NCBI GenBank assembly: GCA_017353815.1
Contig: JAFMSB010000090.1
Location: forward strand, 1-6,804
Length of the DNA: 6,804 nt
From: Methylocapsa sp.
Lineage (GTDB): Bacteria; Pseudomonadota; Alphaproteobacteria; Rhizobiales; Beijerinckiaceae
Direction of reading: 5' to 3'
Both the position numbers and the translations under genes were made by a program. The notes beneath the pieces were generated by a model, which saw only the letters and a program-made list of their open reading frames with translations, did not search any database and was not told where the DNA came from. The stretch's first letter is position 1. Each line of letters opens with the position of its first letter. Of this stretch, positions 1 through 5,909 are shown piece by piece.

Positions 1-639
1 TTGAACTACATCCCCTTCGCCGACCATGGCGCGCTTCTCGACCCGCCGACGGCAGATGTATCGGCGCGCTGCGTTTCATTTTTGGGCCAGCTTGGCGAGA
101 CGGCAGCAAGCAGGGAAATCATGGCGCGCGGGGTTGCCTACCTCTTGCGCATGCAAGAGAAAGACGGCAGCTGGTACGGTCGCTGGGGAATGAACTACGT
201 TTATGGAACCTGGTCCGTCCTCTGCGCATTTAAAGTCGTCAAATTCGATTCGCGCGGCCCCGCGATCCAAAAAGCAGCCGGTTGGCTCAAGAGCGTCCAA
301 AACCCCGATGGCGGATGGGGCGAAGGCGCGGAGAGTTATGCCCTCGAACATGCCGGCCACGAACGCGCGCCGAGCACGCCATCGCAGACGGCATGGGCAT
401 TGCTAGGACTGATGGCTGCCGGTAGGGTGGATGACGCGGCAGTTCAGTCGGGCATTGACTATCTTGCCCGGACCCAAGGGGAGGACGGACTTTGGATGGA
501 AGAGCGTTTTACCGCGACCGGTTTTCCCCGGGTGTTTTTTCTGCGCTATCATGGGTACGCGAAATACTTTCCCCTTTGGGCGATGGCGCGCTACCACAAT
601 CTCAAAGCAGCAAAACCCTCCATAGCAACAGGCATGTAG
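1..639 (+). CDS. shc: Squalene-hopene cyclase, C-terminal part (5' end outside window)
   Basis: Shc cyclizes squalene to hopene/hopanol at the cytoplasmic membrane and is the entry enzyme of hopanoid synthesis. The visible 212 residues match the C-terminal third of the family. They open in the conserved stretch NYIPFADHGALLDPPTADV, which lies mid-protein in known cyclases, so the TTG at base 1 is an internal leucine codon and not a start. Three QW motifs (Q-x3-G-x-W) are visible at Q52-W58, Q100-W106 and Q159-W165. TPSQTAWA (126-133) and the aromatic C-terminal block around LRYHGYAKYFPLWAMARY (181-198) are also typical. The catalytic DxDD motif would lie upstream and cannot be checked. The C-terminus looks complete and ends in TAG, six bases before the likely start of hpnG, which implies one transcript. 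Identification is firm. Confidence 0.96.
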   Translation: MNYIPFADHGALLDPPTADVSARCVSFLGQLGETAASREIMARGVAYLLRMQEKDGSWYGRWGMNYVYGTWSVLCAFKVVKFDSRGPAIQKAAGWLKSVQNPDGGWGEGAESYALEHAGHERAPSTPSQTAWALLGLMAAGRVDDAAVQSGIDYLARTQGEDGLWMEERFTATGFPRVFFLRYHGYAKYFPLWAMARYHNLKAAKPSIATGM

Positions 640-644
640 GCGCG

Positions 645-1385
645 ATTGAAAGGCACGCAGGCGCGCCGCCCGTCCTTGCCGTCACGGGTCTTCGGACCGA
701 AGCAAGAATAGCGGCGGGGCCGCGCATTCATGCTCTCTCGGGCTGCGGGGATGCCGCGGGCCTCCGGCAGAGAATTCAGGCCGCGGCGGGCAAGGTATCG
801 GCGATCATCAGTTTTGGCGTCGCGGGCGGTTTGGCAAAAGGGGTCGCGCCGGGAACGAAGCTCGTCGCCCGCACGATCATAGCCCAGGATGGCGCGCGCT
901 ACACGGCCGACCCGCTATGGTCGAATAGGCTCCTGGCGGCCGGGCAGGCAAGCTTCGCCGATATAGCGGGCATCGATCTGCCCGTTGCCGGAGTTGCCGA
1001 GCGCCACGCGCTTCATCTCAAGACGGGCGCGCTCGCAGCCGATACCGAATCTCACGTCGCCGCCAAAGTCGCTGCGGCCTATGGGCTGCCCTTTGCCGCC
1101 TTTCGCGTGGTGGCCGACCCCGCCCACCGCCAGCTTCCACATGCCGCTTTGGTTGCAATCCGCCCCGACGGATCGCTTGCCTTTGGCGCAATTCTTGGCT
1201 CGCTTGCGAGGGATCCGCGCCAAGTCCCGCAGCTCCTGGGCACCGCCAATGACGCGCGCGCGGCCTTTTATGCTCTATTCCGCTGCCGGAAGCTGCTCGG
1301 CAGCGGCCTCGGCTTTTGCGATTTCCGCGAGTTTTTGCTGGACATGCCGGCCGAAGACGTAATTGGCGGGACGCTGGCGGTCTAG
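645..1385 (+). CDS. hpnG: Hopanoid-associated phosphorylase/nucleosidase HpnG (start uncertain)
   Basis: HpnG belongs to the purine/5'-methylthioadenosine nucleosidase-phosphorylase family and removes adenine from adenosylhopane to give ribosylhopane, the second step of side-chain synthesis. Counting from 645, the visible marks are the first strand VLAVTGL (10-16), the glycine-rich SFGVAGGL (56-63), DTESH (133-137; its Glu matches the ribose-binding position by family analogy) and RVVADPAH (154-161; Asp158 in the catalytic Asp position). The C-terminus LGFCDFREFLLDMPAEDV...GGTLAV also reads like the family. The start is a problem: family members begin just before VLAVTGL, but the only ATG/GTG/TTG codons in frame upstream are TTG 492 and TTG 576, deep inside shc. 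I chose ATT 645, six bases after the shc stop; a sequencing error here is also possible. Gene identity is firm, the start is weak. The last 111 bases overlap hpnH on the other strand. Confidence 0.9.
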   Translation: MERHAGAPPVLAVTGLRTEARIAAGPRIHALSGCGDAAGLRQRIQAAAGKVSAIISFGVAGGLAKGVAPGTKLVARTIIAQDGARYTADPLWSNRLLAAGQASFADIAGIDLPVAGVAERHALHLKTGALAADTESHVAAKVAAAYGLPFAAFRVVADPAHRQLPHAALVAIRPDGSLAFGAILGSLARDPRQVPQLLGTANDARAAFYALFRCRKLLGSGLGFCDFREFLLDMPAEDVIGGTLAV

Positions 1386-2423
1386 CGGGATTTCTGGCGC
1401 CATTGCGCCTTTCGTGCGAACGCCGCGCAGCGCAACGCCAAGAGCGCGCCAGGGATGCTGGAACGCGTCCTCGACCGCGGTTGCCTCATAGCCGCAATGG
1501 ACCATGCAGTCGGCGCATTTCTCGTAATTGCCCGTGCCATAGGAATCCCAGTTCGTCTCTTCCATCAGTTCATGGAACGAGGCCGCATAGCCCTCGCCGA
1601 GCAAATAGCAGGGCCTTTGCCAGCCGAAAATTGTCCGCGTGGGATTTCCCCAAGGCGTGCATGCGTAGGCCCTGTTGCCCGCGAGAAAATCGAGGAAGAG
1701 CTGCGATTGAAAGAAAGGCCAGGCTTTCCCGCCGCGCCCAAGAGCAAAAATCTTGCGGAACAGCGCCTTGGTGCTTGCGCGGTGAAGGAAATGTTGCTGG
1801 TCCGGCGCGCGCTCATAGGCATAACCGGGGGAAACCGTGATGCCGTCGATGCCAAGTCCGGCAACGGAATCGAAAAAGGCCGCGACCCGGCGAGGCGAGG
1901 CGGTTTTGAAAAGGGTGCAGTTGATCGAGACACGAAATCCACGCGCCTTTGCGAGCTTTATGGCCTCGATCGCGCGATCGTAACCGCCCGCTTGGCAAAC
2001 CGAGAGGTCATGCATTTCCGCGTCACCGTCGAGATGAATCGACCAGTTGAAACGGCGGTTTGGTGCAAATCGGCCGATGTTCTTGGCGAGCAAAAGTGCG
2101 TTGGTGCACACGGTCACATACTTGCGCCTTGCGATCGCTCCCTTCACGATTTCGGGAAGTTCCTTATGGAGCAAAGGCTCGCCGCCCGCGATCACCACCA
2201 CCGGCGCGCCGCATTCGTCGACCGCCGAAAGGCAATCTTCAAGCGGCAGACGCTGGTTGAGGATCTTGTCGGGATAATCGATCTTTCCGCAGCCTGCGCA
2301 AGCAAGATTGCAGCGAAACAGAGGCTCGAGCATCAAGACGAGCGGATAACGCTTGCGCCCTTTGAGCTTCTGCCACGCGATATAAGCGCCAATCTCGAAT
2401 ATTTGCTGAACGGGTATTCCCAA
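1275..2423 (-). CDS. hpnH: Adenosylhopane synthase HpnH (radical SAM)
   Basis: HpnH couples a 5'-deoxyadenosyl radical to hopene (diploptene) to make adenosylhopane, the first committed step to C35 extended hopanoids. The 382 residues are full length for the family. The radical-SAM cluster motif CNLACAGC gives Cys38, Cys42 and Cys45, followed by GGEP (80-83) for SAM binding. The middle holds SPGYAYERAPDQQHFL (198-213), and the C-terminal half has a second cysteine group (Cys303, Cys306, Cys310 in EKCADCMVHCGYEATAV). The start is TTG at 2423: an in-frame TAA lies six codons upstream, no ATG fits, and GAGGAG sits seven bases before it. The gene faces hpnG tail to tail and is divergent from hpnN, whereas hpnG and hpnH are commonly co-directional in other bacteria. 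It therefore needs its own promoter, probably in the 2424-2981 gap. Identification is very firm. Confidence 0.97.
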   Translation of the reverse strand: MGIPVQQIFEIGAYIAWQKLKGRKRYPLVLMLEPLFRCNLACAGCGKIDYPDKILNQRLPLEDCLSAVDECGAPVVVIAGGEPLLHKELPEIVKGAIARRKYVTVCTNALLLAKNIGRFAPNRRFNWSIHLDGDAEMHDLSVCQAGGYDRAIEAIKLAKARGFRVSINCTLFKTASPRRVAAFFDSVAGLGIDGITVSPGYAYERAPDQQHFLHRASTKALFRKIFALGRGGKAWPFFQSQLFLDFLAGNRAYACTPWGNPTRTIFGWQRPCYLLGEGYAASFHELMEETNWDSYGTGNYEKCADCMVHCGYEATAVEDAFQHPWRALGVALRGVRTKGAMAPEIPLDRQRPANYVFGRHVQQKLAEIAKAEAAAEQLPAAE

Positions 2424-2430
2424 TTGGCCT

Positions 2431-2436
2431 CTCCTC
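2431..2436 (-). promoter_or_regulatory. Ribosome binding site of hpnH
   Basis: Read on the minus strand this is GAGGAG, followed by seven bases and then TTG. It decides the start of hpnH: TTG is the first possible start codon after the in-frame TAA (2441-2439), and the spacing is ideal. Confidence 0.8.
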
Positions 2437-2709
2437 GCTTAGCCGCCACAACCACTTTCTTTGCCCGGCCAATGGAAACCATCAAGCTAAGCAACGTGTC
2501 TCAAACATTTTCCGCTGCCATGGGCAAGCCCCTCATCACGGATACGCGATTGGCGCTTAAAGCCCCGCCCGGCCGGCGGCTCCGATTGTCCTCTTTCCTG
2601 TTGCACAAGCAGTTCGCCTTGGCTATGAGAGGGCGCTAGCGATCCCGTTTGAGCTTCACTTTTACCGGCGAGGCTATACCGTTGTCTTTGTTGCGTTTCT
2701 ATAAAGAGA

Positions 2710-2748
2710 TTGCATGTATTAGCCGGGTGGAAAAAGAAGTGCATGCAA
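2710..2748. repeat. Spaced inverted repeat TTGCATG...CATGCAA
   Basis: The arms TTGCATG (2710-2716) and CATGCAA (2742-2748) are perfect inverted copies separated by 25 bases. Their centres are 32 bases apart, about three helical turns. This could be a two-half operator for a dimeric regulator of hpnH or hpnN, or chance. No regulator gene is in the window to link it to. Confidence 0.35.
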
Positions 2749-2757
2749 ACGAGAGAG

Positions 2758-2773
2758 TTGGCTGCGGAGCCAA
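2758..2773 (+). other. Small hairpin in the presumed hpnN leader
   Basis: TTGGCT (2758-2763) and AGCCAA (2768-2773) form a perfect six-pair stem closing a GCGG loop, followed by ATATTTT. It lies ten bases after the spaced inverted repeat and about 210 bases upstream of hpnN. The shape resembles a weak terminator or attenuator, but the stem is short and the T-run is imperfect, so the role is open. Confidence 0.3.
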
Positions 2774-2943
2774 ATATTTTCGTCCTCTGCCGGTCTAATT
2801 TTGCCATTCGCGTGGTTCACTTTATCGAGATCGAGTCCGCCATTCTGGCAGATTGGCGCGGCCGCCGGTTTCCCGGAGCATGTGGCCCCGGCGCAATTCA
2901 GGGCAAAACGAGGGACAGTGCGCATCGTCTCGCGCCGCTGCCG

Positions 2944-2957
2944 AGGACTAAGGACTA
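2944..2957 (+). repeat. Tandem duplicate of AGGACTA
   Basis: Two head-to-tail copies of AGGACTA (2944-2950 and 2951-2957) lie 25 to 38 bases before the hpnN start. The position fits the untranslated leader. It may be a replication slippage product; no function is evident. Confidence 0.35.
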
Positions 2958-2970
2958 ACCCAACCCCCGT

Positions 2971-2974
2971 AAGG
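2971..2974 (+). promoter_or_regulatory. Ribosome binding site of hpnN
   Basis: AAGG lies seven bases before ATG 2982. The match is short but well placed, and it supports this start, which also fits the known N-terminus of the family (short cytoplasmic segment, then the first membrane helix). Confidence 0.55.
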
Positions 2975-2981
2975 CGTCCCC

Positions 2982-5609
2982 ATGAAACCAGCTGCTCCCG
3001 AGGCCATCGCCAAGCTGGTCATTGCCATCGTTTCCTTCTGCAGCCGGTTCCGCTGGACCGTCCTCGGCGTGTCTCTCCTTCTGGCGGCGGCAGCGGCGCA
3101 TTACGCCGTCACCCATTTCGCCATAAACACCAATACCAACGATTTCATTTCCGCAAAGTTGCCTTGGCGGCAGAATCTTCTCGCGCTGGACAAGGCGTTT
3201 CCGCAGCGGGTGGATCAGATCGTCGCCGTCGTCGACGGAGCGACGCCTGAGCTCGCCGAGGCAGCCGCACAATCGCTGACAGACCGGTTAAAGAGCCGGC
3301 CCGATCTTTTCCGCTCCGTTTTGCGCCCTGATGGCGGCGCCTATTTCAACCAGGCGGGGCTGCTGTTCCTGTCCGTACCGGAGCTTCGCAAAACCGTTGA
3401 TGAACTCTCGCGTGCCCGCGCTTTTCTTATGGGACTTTCCGCCGATCCAAGCTTGCGGGGCATTGCAACGGCTGTGTCCTACATCAACCAAGGGGTCCGC
3501 GCGAAGGCCGGCACGCTGGATGATTTCGACCGGCCGATGGCGCAATTCGGGGATGCGCTTGAGGGCGTGCTGGCGCGCCGCCCGGTCTATTTTTCCTGGC
3601 GCAGCCTCATTTCGGGAGAGCCGCCGGACCCGCGCGAATTGCGCCGGTTCATCGAGATCACCCCTGTCCTTGACTATTCGGCCCTCATGCCGGGCAAAAA
3701 GGTATCGGATTTCATCCGCGCAAGCGCGCGCGAGCTCGGGCTTACGCCGCACTATGGCATCACCGTGCGCTTGACCGGCCTCGTGCCGCTGGCGGATGAA
3801 GAATTCAGCACTGTGGAAGCAGGCGCTGAACTCAACGCGCTTATCACCTCCCTGACTGTGCTGTTCATCATCTGGCTTGCGCTGAAATCGGGCCGTATCG
3901 TGCTTGCTGTCGCGCTGACCGTCGCCATCGGCCTTGCCATCACCGCAGCCGCGGGCATTATGATGGTCGGCGCGCTCAATCTGATTTCGGTTGCCTTTGC
4001 GGTGTTGTTTGTCGGGATTGGCGTCGATTTCGGCATCCAATTTAGCGTTCGCTACCGCGCCGAGCGCTTTAAGGAGCCGCATCTCGAGAAAGCCCTCGTT
4101 TATGCGGCAGCCAAGGCGGGACGGCCGCTTGCGCTTGCGGCTGCCGCCACGGCCGCGGGTTTCTATTCCTTCTTGCCCACCGACTACCGCGGAGTCTCGG
4201 AGCTCGGCCTTATCGCCGGCACCGGCATGTTCATTGCGTTTTTTACCGCGATCAGCGTCCTGCCGGCGCTTCTCTCCGTACTGCGGCCGCCGCCAGAGGC
4301 CGAGCCGGTCGGCTATCTTTTTCTCGCCCCGGCCGACCGTTTCCTCGCCAATCACCGCTACGCCATCGTGACCCTGACGCTGCTTGCAGCTCTCGCCGGA
4401 ACTCCCTTGCTCCGGCATTTGAGCTTCGACTTCAACCCGCTCAACTTGCGCAGCCCCAAGGTCGAGTCGGTTGCAACTCTCCTCGATCTCATGAAGGATC
4501 CGTCGACCAATCCCAATACAATCGACGTCCTTGCTCCAAACCTTGCCGACGCCCCCCCGCTTGCGGCACGGCTCCAAGAATTGCCGGAGGTCGCGCGCGT
4601 CACAAGCCTCGAGAGCTTCGTCCCGGCGGATCAAGATGAAAAGCTTGCGATAATTGCCCCGCTCGCTGCCTCGTTGTTGCCCCTCATCGATCCCGCCCGC
4701 GAGCACGAGCCGCCGGCGGATGCGCAGAATGTGGAGGCCATGCAGCGGGCGGCCGATGCTTTTGCGGCCACGGCGAAAGGCGAGAGGGGCAAGGGCGCGG
4801 ACGACGCCCGCCGCTTGGCAGATCTGCTTCGTCAAATGGCCGCGTCGCCCGAGGCGACGCGCGAAGCAGCGCGCAGGGTTTTGGTGCCTCCACTCGACAC
4901 GACACTTGGTTTGCTGCGGGCCTCATTGAGCGCAAAAAAAGTGACGCTTGCATCGATCCCGCCCGGATTCGCCCGCGATTGGGTGGCGGCGGATGGCCGC
5001 GCACGCATTCAGGTCGCGCCTTCCGGCGACGCGAACGACAATGACAACCTCTCGCGCTTCGCCACCGCGGTCCGCGCCATCGATCCCAATGCCACGGGCG
5101 AGCCGATTGCCGTCCAGGAATCGGGCAAGACCGTGGTGCGGGCATTCATCGAGGCGGGAATTTGGGCCTTAGTTTCGATCAGCCTGCTCCTGCTCATTGT
5201 GCTGCGGCGGATAACAGACGTGGCACTGACCCTTGTTCCGTTGCTGCTCGCGGGTCTTGTCACGCTCGAAATTACGGTCCTGATCGGATTGCCCTTGAAC
5301 TTTGCGAATATCATCGCCCTGCCCCTTATGCTTGGGCTCGGAGTGGCGTTCAAGATTTACTTCGTCATGGCGTGGCGGGCGGGAACCACGAATCTGTTGC
5401 AATCAAGTCTGACGCGGGCGGTCTTTTTCAGCGCGATGACAACGGCGACCGCTTTTGGCAGCCTGTGGTTGTCGAATCACCCAGGAACCTCCAGCATGGG
5501 CAAGCTGCTTGCTTTGTCCCTCGTGTGCACTCTGGCAGCTGCTGTCCTCTTCCAGCCGGCTTTGATGGGGCCGCCGCGGAAGATCGACACCTCGGCCGAG
5601 AATGCTTGA
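2982..5609 (+). CDS. hpnN: Hopanoid transporter HpnN (RND/MMPL superfamily)
   Basis: HpnN is an inner-membrane RND-type transporter; in Rhodopseudomonas palustris it is needed to move hopanoids to the outer membrane. The 875 residues match the family in length and two-fold plan. The first membrane helix is at about 25-43, followed by the signature FAINTNTNDFIS...LPWRQ (46-64) and a periplasmic domain to about 280. Helices 2-6 span about 286-434 and include VGIGVDFGIQF with Asp349. Helix 7 is at about 459-477, then a second periplasmic domain to about 720. Helices 8-12 span about 722-862 and include LGLGVAFKIYF (784-794), where the acidic residue of the first half is absent, as I recall for other HpnN proteins. 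The tail is short and cytoplasmic. The gene is divergent from hpnH, so it is separately transcribed here. No frame damage is seen. Identification is very firm. Confidence 0.97.
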   Translation: MKPAAPEAIAKLVIAIVSFCSRFRWTVLGVSLLLAAAAAHYAVTHFAINTNTNDFISAKLPWRQNLLALDKAFPQRVDQIVAVVDGATPELAEAAAQSLTDRLKSRPDLFRSVLRPDGGAYFNQAGLLFLSVPELRKTVDELSRARAFLMGLSADPSLRGIATAVSYINQGVRAKAGTLDDFDRPMAQFGDALEGVLARRPVYFSWRSLISGEPPDPRELRRFIEITPVLDYSALMPGKKVSDFIRASARELGLTPHYGITVRLTGLVPLADEEFSTVEAGAELNALITSLTVLFIIWLALKSGRIVLAVALTVAIGLAITAAAGIMMVGALNLISVAFAVLFVGIGVDFGIQFSVRYRAERFKEPHLEKALVYAAAKAGRPLALAAAATAAGFYSFLPTDYRGVSELGLIAGTGMFIAFFTAISVLPALLSVLRPPPEAEPVGYLFLAPADRFLANHRYAIVTLTLLAALAGTPLLRHLSFDFNPLNLRSPKVESVATLLDLMKDPSTNPNTIDVLAPNLADAPPLAARLQELPEVARVTSLESFVPADQDEKLAIIAPLAASLLPLIDPAREHEPPADAQNVEAMQRAADAFAATAKGERGKGADDARRLADLLRQMAASPEATREAARRVLVPPLDTTLGLLRASLSAKKVTLASIPPGFARDWVAADGRARIQVAPSGDANDNDNLSRFATAVRAIDPNATGEPIAVQESGKTVVRAFIEAGIWALVSISLLLLIVLRRITDVALTLVPLLLAGLVTLEITVLIGLPLNFANIIALPLMLGLGVAFKIYFVMAWRAGTTNLLQSSLTRAVFFSAMTTATAFGSLWLSNHPGTSSMGKLLALSLVCTLAAAVLFQPALMGPPRKIDTSAENA

Positions 5610-5643
5610 TGAAGCCGCTGCGCGGCCGCGCGACGCCGATTTT

Positions 5644-5675
5644 GCCGGGGGAATGCGCGGGGCCGCATCCCCGGC
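5644..5675 (+). terminator. Strong hairpin after hpnN, probable terminator
   Basis: GCCGGGG (5644-5650) pairs with CCCCGGC (5669-5675), and the inner ATGCG (5653-5657) pairs with CGCAT (5664-5668). Together they give a 12-pair stem with a two-base GA bulge and a six-base loop. It starts 34 bases after the hpnN stop. No T-run follows, so it may be a transcription-end or mRNA-stabilising structure and not a classical intrinsic terminator. Confidence 0.55.
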
Positions 5676-5681
5676 CTCGCT

Positions 5682-5696
5682 CCCGGTCTCTCCGGG
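5682..5696 (+). terminator. Second hairpin after hpnN
   Basis: CCCGG (5682-5686) and CCGGG (5692-5696) form a five-pair stem around TCTCT. It follows the larger hairpin by six bases, giving a tandem structure at the end of the hpnN transcript. There is no T-run, and alone it would be weak. Confidence 0.35.
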
Positions 5697-5895
5697 TGTA
5701 CCCATTTGCTTCCATGCGATCGATCTTTAGCCAGGCCGGGGCGCGGGCGATTGCCATGGGCGCGGGATGATGAACAGCCGCGCCTATGCCGGGCCCGGGG
5801 GCTAGGCAAAAAGAGTTGGCGCGTAAGCATTAATTATTCTAGCTAATTTCAGAGTGCCGTTACGAACAATTTCAATCCTAGTTTCAAAAATTTTT

Positions 5896-5900
5896 AGAGG
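5896..5900 (+). promoter_or_regulatory. Ribosome binding site of the AlbA_2-NTPase gene
   Basis: AGAGG is followed by nine bases and then ATG 5910. It lies in the AT-rich segment just after the composition shift and supports 5910 as the original start of the broken gene. Confidence 0.5.
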
Positions 5901-5909
5901 CGTGACTAA

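Larger units (their letters stand above)
2424..2981. other. Divergent intergenic region between hpnH and hpnN
   Basis: This 558-base stretch separates the starts of hpnH (minus) and hpnN (plus). Open frames across it on both strands translate to biased, unfamiliar sequence and show no ribosome site or homology I recognise, so I treat it as non-coding. It must hold at least the hpnH promoter and probably that of hpnN. No convincing -35/-10 pair was found; the best pieces (TTGAGC 2649-2654 with CTATAC 2674-2679, and TATAAA 2700-2705) have the wrong spacing. The middle (2700-2780) is AT-richer than its surroundings and holds an inverted repeat and a small hairpin, listed separately. Confidence 0.6.
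5610..5909. other. Intergenic region after hpnN, with a composition boundary
   Basis: These 300 bases hold no gene I can support. The first part (to about 5805) is very GC-rich and contains two hairpins and the palindrome CCGGGCCCGG (5789-5798). From about 5806 the sequence turns AT-rich, and this continues into the next gene. A 53-codon frame beginning at 5609 (TGATG overlap with the hpnN stop) runs through both hairpins and is rich in arginine and proline. I do not consider it a real gene. Confidence 0.6.

Noticed and set aside
1455..2639. Open frame of 394 codons on the plus strand opposite hpnH
   Set aside because: It is antisense to hpnH, whose motifs are unmistakable; the plus-strand product shows no family features.
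2649..2705. Promoter-like hexamers (TTGAGC, CTATAC, TTGTCT, TATAAA)
   Set aside because: The pairs have spacers of about 11-12 or 19-20 bases, outside the usual 16-18, so no promoter is called. No GGAAC-N16/17-CGTT general-stress promoter was found in the gap either.
2487..2807. 106-codon minus-strand frame in the hpnH-hpnN gap
   Set aside because: No recognisable domain and no ribosome binding site noted; the composition looks like translated non-coding DNA.
3288..4835. Open frame of 515 codons on the minus strand within hpnN
   Set aside because: It lies wholly antisense to a firmly identified gene, and its translation is arginine/glycine-rich without recognisable motifs, as expected for a shadow frame in GC-rich DNA.
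5609..5770. 53-codon frame starting in a TGATG overlap with the hpnN stop
   Set aside because: The coupling geometry is attractive, but there is no good ribosome site, the product is Arg/Pro-rich and unfamiliar, and the frame runs through two strong hairpins.
5816..5848. TTGGCG (5816-5821) as a -35 and the small inverted repeat AATTA-N7-TAATT (5832-5848) before the AlbA_2 gene
   Set aside because: No -10 hexamer sits at the right spacing, and five-base arms are common in AT-rich DNA.
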